From an uncultured Latescibacterota bacterium (lineage in GTDB: Bacteria > Latescibacterota > UBA2968): DNA of 64,000 bases. Shown one piece after another: positions 1 through 7,199 of this stretch (its first letter is position 1; each line of letters begins with the position of its first letter). The stretch lies in contig OX638329.1 of the NCBI GenBank assembly GCA_951812755.1, positions 3,170,522-3,234,521 of the forward strand, given 5' to 3'. The notes under the pieces are model-generated. The model searched no databases, was not told the origin of the DNA, and saw only the letters and a program-made list of their open reading frames with translations. The translations under genes and the position numbers were made by a program.

Positions 1-1
1 T

Positions 2-592
2 AGAGAAGGCATGAAATTGTTTCTCAAAGGGGCGCGGTGTCACATGGACAAATGTTCATTTGACCGACGCAGTTATGCGCCCGGCATGCATGGACAAAAC
101 ATGCGTCGAAAGCCATCGGAATACGCACTTCAGCTCCGCGAAAAACAAAAAACAAAGCGTATCTACGGCGTGCTGGAAAATCAGTTTCGCACGTATTATT
201 CAAAAGCCGCTCGCAGAAAAGGAGTGACGGGTGAATTGCTTTTGCAGATGCTCGAATGTCGTCTGGACAACATGATATATCGTTTGGGTTTTGCGCCATC
301 TCGAAAATCAGCGCGGCAACTCGTGAGGCATCGCCATATTGCTGTCAATGGGCGGACCGTGGATATTCCTTCATTCCAGGTTTCGCCGGGAGATACTGTG
401 CAGGTGCGAGAAAAAAGTCGCCAATTGCAACTCATTCACGATGCACTCAAGCGCACAGGTGATGCAGGTCAATCGTCCTGGCTTTCGGTAGATAAAGTGA
501 ATTTGAGTGGTACGCTTGTAGAATATCCCAAGCGAGATGATATACCGACGCCTGTTGAAGAGCAACTCATTGTTGAGCTTTACTCTAAGTAA
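2..592 (+). CDS. rpsD: 30S ribosomal protein S4, 5'-truncated by window edge
   Basis: Ribosomal protein S4 binds 16S rRNA early in small-subunit assembly and in many bacteria also controls its own operon. The reading frame is open through the window edge: codons at 2-10 give R-E-G ahead of the Met at 11, matching the usual CRREG-MKLFLKG stretch of S4, so the true start lies about 13 residues upstream and Met11 is internal. RGxRCxxxxKC-type cysteines (GARCHMDKC) show the zinc-binding C+ form. The S4 RNA-binding domain is clear in the second half (RLDNMIYRLGFAPSRKSARQLVRH, written here only as a region around residues 85-110). It is followed by rpoA after 26 bases, the usual S4-alpha-L17 order. 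Confidence 0.97.
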   Translation, partial: REGMKLFLKGARCHMDKCSFDRRSYAPGMHGQNMRRKPSEYALQLREKQKTKRIYGVLENQFRTYYSKAARRKGVTGELLLQMLECRLDNMIYRLGFAPSRKSARQLVRHRHIAVNGRTVDIPSFQVSPGDTVQVREKSRQLQLIHDALKRTGDAGQSSWLSVDKVNLSGTLVEYPKRDDIPTPVEEQLIVELYSK

Positions 593-618
593 TAGACGCG
601 CATCAGGAGCTTTTGTTT

Positions 619-1635
619 ATGGACGCAAAAAATTTTCAAATGCCTCGATTTGTACAGATCGATGAAGAAAGCCTGAGTGATAATTACGGCCTGTTTAGTG
701 TTCAGCCTCTCGAGCGTGGGTTTGGTGCTACGATTGGAAATGCTTTGCGCCGTGTATTGCTTTCCTCCATTGAGGGGGCGGCTGTTAAGGCCGTGAAAAT
801 TGAAGGAATTCAGCACGAGTTTACCGTGGTCGAGGGCGTTGAGGAAGATGTGACGGAAATCGTTCTAAATCTCAAGGAAATTTGTCTGCGCGTGCATGCA
901 GATGCAGACAAAATGCTATATGTAAAAAAAGAAGGGCCGGGAGAACTCAAGGCCAGCGATTTGCAAGTCGATGCTGATGTCGAAGTGATGAATCCCGATT
1001 TGCATATTGCAACACTCGACAAAGACGGTGTGCTCGACATGGAAATCACCGTTGGAAAAGGCCGGGGTTATGTGCTGGCAGAAGCAAACAAGCAGGTAGA
1101 GCAGCCCATGGGGACCATTGTGATGGATGCTGCTTTTTCGCCAATCCGCAAAGTGCATTACGAAATCGATAATGCGCGAGTGGGACAGCAGACCGACTAT
1201 GATAAACTTTCATTAGCTGTTTGGACAAACAGCGTTGTGCGCCCCGATGATGCGGTGGCTCATGCTGCGAGAATATTGAAAGATCATCTCGAATTGTTTA
1301 TCAACTTTGAAGAAGAGCCAGAAGAAGAATTAGAGGAAGTTGTCGATGAAGAAACGCGCCGCATTGCAGGACTGCTCAAGATGCCTGTAGATGAGTTGGA
1401 ATTGTCGGTGCGGTCGGCCAATTGCCTAAAAGCAGCCAATATTATAACACTTGAAGATCTCGTCCAAAAAACGGAAAATGAAATGCTCAAATTCCGAAAT
1501 TTTGGTCGCAAATCACTCAATGAATTGACAGCTATTCTCGAAAATTTGGGCATCGCATTTGGCATTGATGTGAGAAAATATCAAGAAGTCGCTTCCAAAT
1601 CTGAGCACATCTCGATTTTGGACGACGATTTTTAA
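619..1635 (+). CDS. rpoA: DNA-directed RNA polymerase subunit alpha
   Basis: Alpha subunit of RNA polymerase; its dimer nucleates assembly of the core enzyme and its C-terminal domain contacts UP elements and activators. The N-terminal domain carries the family motif around ERGFGATIGNALRRVLLSS, and the C-terminal domain carries the helix-hairpin-helix region around ELSVRSANCLKAANI. About 338 residues, normal for the family, with an acidic linker (EEPEEELEEVVDEE). I chose the ATG at 619 because AGGAG at 605-609 sits at good spacing; a TTG two codons upstream is also in frame but less likely. Lies between rpsD and rplQ in one operon. Confidence 0.97.
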   Translation: MDAKNFQMPRFVQIDEESLSDNYGLFSVQPLERGFGATIGNALRRVLLSSIEGAAVKAVKIEGIQHEFTVVEGVEEDVTEIVLNLKEICLRVHADADKMLYVKKEGPGELKASDLQVDADVEVMNPDLHIATLDKDGVLDMEITVGKGRGYVLAEANKQVEQPMGTIVMDAAFSPIRKVHYEIDNARVGQQTDYDKLSLAVWTNSVVRPDDAVAHAARILKDHLELFINFEEEPEEELEEVVDEETRRIAGLLKMPVDELELSVRSANCLKAANIITLEDLVQKTENEMLKFRNFGRKSLNELTAILENLGIAFGIDVRKYQEVASKSEHISILDDDF

Positions 1636-1646
1636 CGAGGAAACCA

Positions 1647-2090
1647 ATGAGGCACGGGAAAAGGGGCAGAAAGCTGGGTCGCACGGCGAGCCACAAAAAA
1701 GCCATGCTCAACAATATGGCCACATCTCTGTTTGACAACGGCAAGGTGCGTACTACACTGCCAAAGGCGAAAGAATTGCGCGGCGTCGCCGAACGATTGA
1801 TCTCTTTTGCCAAGCGTGGCGACTTGCATGCGCGGCGTCAAGTCTTGCGGCGCATTCAGAATAAGGTGGTGCTCACAAAGTTATTTGAGGAAATTGGTCC
1901 TTCATTTGCCAACCGAAGTGGCGGATATACGCGCATTTTCAAGCTCGGTCCCAGACGAGGTGACAGCAGTGAATTGTGTTTGATTGAGCTGGTGGTCGAT
2001 GGCGCAATATCCGAAACCGATGATGTGGAAACTGAGCCTGATACTTCTGGTGAAGAAGATGAAGTTGTAGAGGAAAAGAAAGACGCTTGA
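1647..2090 (+). CDS. rplQ: 50S ribosomal protein L17
   Basis: Large-subunit protein L17, near the polypeptide exit region. The N-terminus MRHGKRGRKLGRTASHKKAM and the later GGYTRIFKLGPRRGD motif are diagnostic. At 147 residues it is about 25 longer than the common 115-125; the extra part is a strongly acidic C-terminal tail (EPDTSGEEDEVVEEKKDA), as in several FCB-group L17 proteins. GAGGAAA precedes the start, 11 bases after the rpoA stop. Last gene of the operon, followed by a terminator. Confidence 0.97.
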   Translation: MRHGKRGRKLGRTASHKKAMLNNMATSLFDNGKVRTTLPKAKELRGVAERLISFAKRGDLHARRQVLRRIQNKVVLTKLFEEIGPSFANRSGGYTRIFKLGPRRGDSSELCLIELVVDGAISETDDVETEPDTSGEEDEVVEEKKDA

Positions 2091-2107
2091 CTTTTTCTGT
2101 ATTTTTT

Positions 2108-2143
2108 AAGGGCAAATCGACATCTGTCGATTTGCCCTTTTTT
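2108..2143 (+). terminator. Intrinsic terminator of the rpsD-rpoA-rplQ operon
   Basis: A 15-base stem (2108-2122 pairing exactly with 2125-2139, AAGGGCAAATCGACA and its complement) runs into a T-tract ending at 2143. It lies 18 bases after the rplQ stop. Confidence 0.93.
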
Positions 2144-2156
2144 AGGTTTCACGAAA

Positions 2157-2189
2157 GAAAAAAGGCGACAATATCATTTGTCGCCTTTT
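2157..2189 (-). terminator. Intrinsic terminator of greA
   Basis: Stem 2160-2171 (AAAAGGCGACAA) pairs exactly with 2178-2189 over a 6-base loop. On the minus strand it is followed by a run of T, and it lies 18 bases beyond the greA stop. It converges with the rplQ terminator. Confidence 0.88.
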
Positions 2190-2207
2190 GGATTTTATAT
2201 AAAATAC

Positions 2208-2681
2208 TCAGTCTCTTGATATATCGAGAATCTCATAAGTGAGTATGCCGACGGGCACTTGTACATCGACGACCTCGCCAACGCCTTTGCCCAACAGAGC
2301 TTTGCCAATGGGAGATGCTGTCGATATTTTCTTTTGGTCAAAATCGGCTTCATCTACAGTGACCAGCGTGTACTGCATTTCTCTGCCATTTTTTTTATCT
2401 TGTAATTTAACCGTCGCGCCCAGATAGGCTTTGTCTTTGGGGATTTGGCTTTCGTCGATAATTTCCGAGTTCGTGAGTTTTTCCTGCAATTCGGCAATTT
2501 TCTTTTCGAGAAATGCCTGTCGCTCTTTGGCTGCGTGGTATTCGGCGTTTTCGCTCAGGTCGCCAAACTCTCGCGCCTTTTTGATCGCCTCAATGACATG
2601 TGGTCGCTCTTTGGTTTGCAGACGGATTAACTCAGTCCGAATTTTCTCATACCCGTTTTTGGTCAGATAAACGCGGTTCAT
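2208..2681 (-). CDS. greA: Transcription elongation factor GreA
   Basis: GreA enters the secondary channel of RNA polymerase and stimulates cleavage of backtracked transcripts. The 157 residues match the family length. The N-terminal coiled coil carries the tip motif with acidic residues (REFGDLSENAEYHAAK, around residues 38-53), and the C-terminal FKBP-like domain ends with TYEILDI. Transcribed alone, from a promoter at 2797-2825 and through a leader with a terminator-like hairpin. Confidence 0.97.
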   Translation of the reverse strand: MNRVYLTKNGYEKIRTELIRLQTKERPHVIEAIKKAREFGDLSENAEYHAAKERQAFLEKKIAELQEKLTNSEIIDESQIPKDKAYLGATVKLQDKKNGREMQYTLVTVDEADFDQKKISTASPIGKALLGKGVGEVVDVQVPVGILTYEILDISRD

Positions 2682-2700
2682 AATAATATCCCATGAAATG

Positions 2701-2741
2701 AAAAATCTATCTCGGAAGCCGATATTGGGTTTCGAGATAGA
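2701..2741 (-). promoter_or_regulatory. Terminator-like hairpin in the greA leader
   Basis: On the minus strand TCTATCTCG (2741-2733) pairs with CGAGATAGA (2714-2706), extended by an imperfect inner stem, and five T follow directly (2705-2701), 20 bases before the greA ATG. It lies inside the predicted 109-base leader. It can act as an attenuator; the plus-strand side also has a T-run (2743-2749), so it may instead be a bidirectional terminator. Confidence 0.6.
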
Positions 2742-2796
2742 CTTTTTTTACACACAGCATAACATGTAAAGAGTTGTATGTTGTCTATATATACAA

Positions 2797-2825
2797 AAAA
2801 TAAGACCTTTATGGCGAGATGTCAA
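2797..2825 (-). promoter_or_regulatory. Promoter of greA, sigma-70 type
   Basis: Minus-strand TTGACA (2825-2820), a 17-base spacer and TATTTT (2802-2797). The predicted start is near 2790, leaving a leader of about 109 bases before greA. Confidence 0.7.
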
Positions 2826-2878
2826 GCTGAAAACAAATGCGAGGCATAATCGCGTTCTAAAAATAGTTCAGTCTCTGC

Positions 2879-2907
2879 TTGTGCAATGTGTATATTTAAT
2901 TGTGCAA
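2879..2907. promoter_or_regulatory. Direct repeat upstream of the galactose genes
   Basis: TTGTGCAA occurs at 2879-2886 and again at 2900-2907, 21 bases apart (two helical turns), about 40-70 bases ahead of the galE-galT start and next to a GATAAT that could be a -10 box. This spacing suits an activator or repressor dimer, but no regulator is encoded nearby. Low confidence. Confidence 0.3.
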
Positions 2908-2945
2908 AGTGATAATTCTTCTTTCAGTTTTTTAGAGGAGCAGGT

Positions 2946-5126
2946 ATGATGGACGCTGTTTTGGTGACGGGTGGGGCGGGTTATGTTGGCAGTCACACGG
3001 TTCGGCGTCTGTTGGAAGACCATCGCCGGGTTGTGGTACTGGATGACCTGTCAACGGGACACCGGGAAGTTGTCACCTTGTTTGAACGGGTGTATGGGCC
3101 AGAGCAATTCTGTTTCGAGCACGTCAATTTGCTCGATCGCAGTGCTCTGGCTTCTGTTTTTGAAGGGCACGATTTTTGCGGTATTATCGATTTTGCCGCC
3201 CGGACGCTGGTGGGAGAGTCCCAGGATGAGCCATACAGGTATTTTGAGAATAATGTGATTGCTTTTCAGAATTTATTGGATGTGGGCAAGGGATTGCCCA
3301 TTGTGAAATCATCTACGGCGGCGACGTATGGCGAACCTCGCGCAGAACATATTCCGCTAAAGGAAAGTTATCTGCGGGAATGGATCGCAGATGGCGGCTT
3401 TGAGAACAGCCAATTGATGCCTGCTGCGGTGGATTTTGAGATGCTTTTGGGGTGGTATAAAAAACACATCGTTTTCAAATTATGCGAAGAAGATATTGCC
3501 CTGCTAAAAATTCCCACAAATGTTTATGGTATTACGAAAATGATGGATGAATGCATGTTGCGATATGCCGAGCAAGTGACTGGTGGGCGATATGTTTGTC
3601 TCCGCTATTTTAATGCCGCAGGTGCCGATTCCTCGCGGTTGATCGGTGAAGATCACGATCCCGAGACGCATTTGATTCCCATTGTTTTGCAAGTGGCTTT
3701 GGGGCAGCGCGAGAGGATGACCGTTTTTGGCGATGATTATGCGACCAGCGATGGCACGGCTGTGCGAGATTATATTTCTGTGGTGGAATTGGCCGATGCA
3801 CATATTAAGAGTTTGGATATGTTGTTGGCAGGGGGGCGGTCTGCGACGTACAATCTCGGCAGGGGACAGGGCGTGAGTGTGCGGGAGATTTTGGAAGCCG
3901 CGCGCGAAGTGACCGGTCATGCGATTCCCGAAACGATTGGGCCTCGGCGAAGTGGCGATCCCGCAACGCTTATCGCCGATGCGAGTCGCATTCAGCGCGA
4001 TATGGGATGGGCTACGAGGGAAACGCTACACGAGACGCTGGAATCCGCCTGGCACTGGCATCGGCTTCATCCGCACGGATATCGGGTTGTACAGGAGGAA
4101 CGATTCAATCCTTTTTGGAATCGGTGGGTCAATATCGCCGCCCATCGCGCAGACAGGCCCTGGCGCGGAGAAACGCAGCTTATGGAGGGGTCAGATGATA
4201 TGGCTTATGATCCCGAATGCTATCTTTGTCCCGGGAATACGCGCGCGACGGGCGATGTGAATCCCAATTACAAGGGCGTGTGGACATTTGAGAATGATTT
4301 TCCCACGCTGGTATGGGATGCCTATCAAACACAGGCGCAATTGGGACCATATCTTTCGCGCACATCTCGGGGTGTGTGCGAGGTTGTGGTCTATGCGCCG
4401 AATCACGCACAGCGTTTGTCAACGCTGTCTTTGGGCGCGTTCGTTCAGGTGGTTGACGCATGGGCGGAGATTTATGGGCGCTTGGGGGATGTGCCTGAGA
4501 TTGTGTATCCGCTAATTTTTGAGAACCGGGGCACGGTGATGGGCAATTCACAACCGCATCCACACGGACAGGTGTATGCGTATTGCGAGATTCCCGATTT
4601 GATGGTGAAACCACAGTTGGCTATGTTTGAATCCCATCGCGAGAAAACGGGGCGCTGTTTTGTGTGCGATGCCAATCGCGTGGAAGCCGGGGATAGGCGG
4701 CGAGTGATCGTTGACCGCTCTCATGTAATGGCCTATGTTCCGTTTGCCGCGCAATTTCCGTACGATGTGATCATTGTGCCGAAGGTACACGCTGCGAGTT
4801 TGCTGGATTTGGATGGGGAAGAACGGTGCGATCTGGCCGCGGGATTGCGCGATGTTCTCTGCGGCTTAGATGGGTTGTTTGCCGCGCCGTATCACTACAC
4901 TCTGGCATTGATGCAAGCACCAACAGATGGCGTGGATCGCAGTTATCACATGCAAATTCACATTACGTCGCTTTTGCGGGGACCTGGCTTGCGAAAACAT
5001 GTGGTGGGAGCAGATATTTTTGGCAATCTCATCAATCCCTCAGATCCGGATATGACGGCGCAGGAGATCCGATGGGCAATGCGAAAGGAAAAGCAACCAC
5101 CGATGAACACAGATAAACACGGATAA
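2946..5126 (+). CDS. galE-galT: GalE-GalT fusion: UDP-glucose 4-epimerase / galactose-1-phosphate uridylyltransferase
   Basis: One 726-residue polypeptide covers two Leloir steps: uridylyl exchange between UDP-glucose and galactose-1-phosphate, and epimerisation of UDP-galactose. Residues 1-379 are GalE, a short-chain dehydrogenase fold with TGGAGYVG (8-15) for NAD, SSTAATYG (122-129) and the YGITK catalytic pair Tyr194/Lys198. From the catalytic Ser to the Tyr there are about 71 residues instead of about 25, so some 45 extra residues are inserted. Residues 380-726 are GalT, complete from its N-terminus (RFNPFWNRW, ADRPWRG), with zinc cysteines C425-x-x-C428 and catalytic HPHGQ (538-542, His540). 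There is no linker to speak of. GAGGAG at 2935-2940 fits ATG 2946 or 2949. The last residues PPMNTDKHG come from a dispersed repeat. galK follows. Confidence 0.95.
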   Translation: MMDAVLVTGGAGYVGSHTVRRLLEDHRRVVVLDDLSTGHREVVTLFERVYGPEQFCFEHVNLLDRSALASVFEGHDFCGIIDFAARTLVGESQDEPYRYFENNVIAFQNLLDVGKGLPIVKSSTAATYGEPRAEHIPLKESYLREWIADGGFENSQLMPAAVDFEMLLGWYKKHIVFKLCEEDIALLKIPTNVYGITKMMDECMLRYAEQVTGGRYVCLRYFNAAGADSSRLIGEDHDPETHLIPIVLQVALGQRERMTVFGDDYATSDGTAVRDYISVVELADAHIKSLDMLLAGGRSATYNLGRGQGVSVREILEAAREVTGHAIPETIGPRRSGDPATLIADASRIQRDMGWATRETLHETLESAWHWHRLHPHGYRVVQEERFNPFWNRWVNIAAHRADRPWRGETQLMEGSDDMAYDPECYLCPGNTRATGDVNPNYKGVWTFENDFPTLVWDAYQTQAQLGPYLSRTSRGVCEVVVYAPNHAQRLSTLSLGAFVQVVDAWAEIYGRLGDVPEIVYPLIFENRGTVMGNSQPHPHGQVYAYCEIPDLMVKPQLAMFESHREKTGRCFVCDANRVEAGDRRRVIVDRSHVMAYVPFAAQFPYDVIIVPKVHAASLLDLDGEERCDLAAGLRDVLCGLDGLFAAPYHYTLALMQAPTDGVDRSYHMQIHITSLLRGPGLRKHVVGADIFGNLINPSDPDMTAQEIRWAMRKEKQPPMNTDKHG
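5098..5126. repeat. Dispersed AACACAGAT-type repeat at the galT 3' end
   Basis: AACACAGATAAACACGGAT with flanks, including the stop codon of the GalE-GalT gene. Related copies lie at 39357-39387, 43611-43650 and, more divergent, 56082-56114. Here the repeat encodes the last residues (MNTDKHG). Confidence 0.7.
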
Positions 5127-5258
5127 AAGGCGAGAGGTAAAACGTGAGAAGGTGCTTACTGGTTGGTTTAGGAGTAAAAGGGGTGGAGGCTGACTGCTGA
5201 TCGCTGCACGCGGAGCACAACGTAGTAAAGCTATTTTTATGAAAATAGGAGTAGTTCA

Positions 5259-6440
5259 ATGTTGCATCCTATTATCACACAGGCGCGAGACGCTTTTGAG
5301 TCGGTTTTTGAGGGGCAGGCGGATGTCACCGTACAGGCGCCGGGGCGCGTCAATTTGATTGGGGAACACACGGATTACAATGAGGGCTTTGTGTTTCCCG
5401 CGGCGATTGACCGCTGGGCGGTTGTCGCTGCGCGGTCGAGAGCCGATTCGCGGGTGCGGATTTACTCGGCGATGCACGAAGAGGTGGCTGAGTTCCGGGT
5501 CGATGATGTGTTGGAGGCACAGGGCAATTGGGCAGATTATCCAAAGGGGGTGGTGCGCGAGTTTCAAAAACTCGGGTATTCACTGTGTGGTTTTGATGCG
5601 GCGATTGTGGGCAATGTGCCTATGGGGGCGGGGTTGAGCAGTTCGGCTGCTGTTGAGATGGCGGTGGGGAAGGGGTTGGTTGCGTTACATTGCATTGAGA
5701 TAAATGGATCTGATCTGGCGCTGTTGGGACAGCGCGCGGAGAATCATTTTGTGGGTGTTAATTGCGGGATTATGGATCAGTTTATCTCGGCAAATGGCAG
5801 GGCAGGTCACGCGCTATTTCTCGATTGCCGCGATCTTTCGTTTGAGCTTGTCCCTCTTTTTGGCGATGGTGTGCAGATTGTGATTTGCAACTCGGGTGTG
5901 ACGCGCGGGCTAACGGATTCGGCATATAATGATCGGCGGTCTGCCTGCGAAAGTGGGGTTTCACTTCTCGCGGGGGCGATGGGGACAGATGTACGGGCAC
6001 TGCGCGATGTGTCGATGGAGATGCTGGATGTTTACGGTGGCGCGCTATCGGATACTGTTCTGAAGCGATGCCGCCATGTGATAACGGAAAATGAACGCAC
6101 GCAGCGGGCGGTCGCATTGCTCAAGGATGGAGATTTGTCGGGATTTGGACAGTTGATGGTCGCGTCCCACGAGAGCTTGCGAGATGATTACGAGGTGAGT
6201 GGAAAAGAACTCGATCTGCTGGTAGAAGTTGCTCTAAATGTGCCAGGGGTGCTCGGTGCGCGGATGACTGGTGCTGGGTTTGGGGGATGTACTGTAAATA
6301 TCGTTGAACGAGATGCGGTACCAGATCTGACAGATGTGATAAATGAAAGGTATCCAAAGGTGACCGGGTTGACGCCTGAGATTTACATTTGTTCAGCAGT
6401 CAATGGGGCAGAGCGGGTGGGTAATGGCGGGATTTCTTGA
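5259..6440 (+). CDS. galK: Galactokinase
   Basis: Phosphorylates galactose at C1 with ATP, feeding the GalT reaction. GHMP-kinase family, 393 residues (family about 380-400). The galactokinase signature GRVNLIGEHTDYN is at 29-41, the ATP loop PMGAGLSSSA at 121-130, and the catalytic Asp lies in NCGIMDQF (Asp173). AGGAG at 5247-5251 sits 7 bases before the ATG. It follows the GalE-GalT fusion after 132 bases that contain a stray remnant of dispersed repeats and no terminator, so both are probably one transcript. No mutarotase or galactose transporter is adjacent. Confidence 0.96.
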   Translation: MLHPIITQARDAFESVFEGQADVTVQAPGRVNLIGEHTDYNEGFVFPAAIDRWAVVAARSRADSRVRIYSAMHEEVAEFRVDDVLEAQGNWADYPKGVVREFQKLGYSLCGFDAAIVGNVPMGAGLSSSAAVEMAVGKGLVALHCIEINGSDLALLGQRAENHFVGVNCGIMDQFISANGRAGHALFLDCRDLSFELVPLFGDGVQIVICNSGVTRGLTDSAYNDRRSACESGVSLLAGAMGTDVRALRDVSMEMLDVYGGALSDTVLKRCRHVITENERTQRAVALLKDGDLSGFGQLMVASHESLRDDYEVSGKELDLLVEVALNVPGVLGARMTGAGFGGCTVNIVERDAVPDLTDVINERYPKVTGLTPEIYICSAVNGAERVGNGGIS

Positions 6441-6537
6441 CCTATTTCTCAAAGCTGAGTAAATTTCTCACAAGGGAAGCGTAAATTGGATAGCGGTGAG
6501 GGTTTGTTTTCACAAAAAAATAAGAGGAGCGTTTATT

Positions 6538-6762
6538 ATGCGATCAATTCCTGTAAAATATGAAAACGGTGTCTTCGTACCGCTTGAAACACTGAGGGAA
6601 ATTGATGAAGGAGTCACAGGAGAGGTCTATATTCAAGAAGCGGACAAAGTGGAAGCAATGAAGTCATTTTCATTTTTTGGTCTCTGGAAAGATCGAGAAG
6701 ACATTTCTGATGGTATCTCTTATGTTCGTAACCTCCGTGATCAGCACAGGTATGAGAAATGA
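6538..6762 (+). CDS. Antitoxin of a PIN toxin pair, AF2212/DUF104-like
   Basis: A 74-residue protein beginning MRSIPVKYENGVFVPLETL, the pattern of the AF2212-like (DUF104) antitoxins that sit before PIN toxins: a short beta-rich N-terminus (YENGVFxPLExL) and a charged C-terminus that wraps the toxin. GAGGAG at 6524-6529 is 8 bases before the ATG, which rules out a GTG further upstream at 6496. Its stop overlaps the toxin start (ATGA at 6759-6762), so the two are translationally coupled. By analogy it neutralises the toxin and represses its own operon. Confidence 0.8.
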   Translation: MRSIPVKYENGVFVPLETLREIDEGVTGEVYIQEADKVEAMKSFSFFGLWKDREDISDGISYVRNLRDQHRYEK

Positions 6763-7142
6763 GTGGATTTCTGATTGATACAGACGTTTTGATTGATGTT
6801 TCCAAAGGTAATACCAATGCCGTTAATTTTCTCGCTGGTCTCACAGAGACAATTTCTATCAGTCGAATTTCTGCGACAGAACTTATCGTTGGAGCAAGAG
6901 ATAAACGAGATCAACTTGCGATTGAAGACTTTATTGCTCACTACACAATCAGAGAGCTACATAGAAGCACTGGTATCAGGGGATACAATCTCTTAATAGA
7001 CTATACTTTATCGCAGGGATTGACAATTATGGATGCACTAATCGCAGCTACTGCCATTGAGCATGATCTGACGCTTGTTAGCAAAAATGAAAGGCATTTT
7101 CGGCATATTCAAAGTTTAGAATTTTTCAGAGCAAGATATTGA
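6759..7142 (+). CDS. vapC: PIN-domain ribonuclease toxin, VapC family
   Basis: A 127-residue PIN domain, the full length of VapC toxins. The family acts as a Mg-dependent ribonuclease on RNA such as tRNA or rRNA when the antitoxin is lost; the actual target cannot be read here. Acidic active-site residues are visible: Asp7 (FLIDTDVLID), Glu41 (SATELIVG) and Asp92 (LTIMDALIAATA). Coupled to the upstream antitoxin by a 4-base overlap. No sign of damage. Confidence 0.9.
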   Translation: MSGFLIDTDVLIDVSKGNTNAVNFLAGLTETISISRISATELIVGARDKRDQLAIEDFIAHYTIRELHRSTGIRGYNLLIDYTLSQGLTIMDALIAATAIEHDLTLVSKNERHFRHIQSLEFFRARY

Positions 7143-7199
7143 TTGGGTAGTACGAGAGTGGAATTGTCCATTTTTGTCGCACAGAGAAGTGTTATTCAT

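Noticed and set aside
4184-4202. Internal GGAGGGG with ATG nine bases later, possible separate GalT start
   Set aside because: Spacing is ideal, but the GalT N-terminus (RFNPFWNRW, ADRPWRG) lies upstream in the fusion and would be lost, so a separate GalT from here is unlikely to be active. Short-form protein could still be tested by proteomics.
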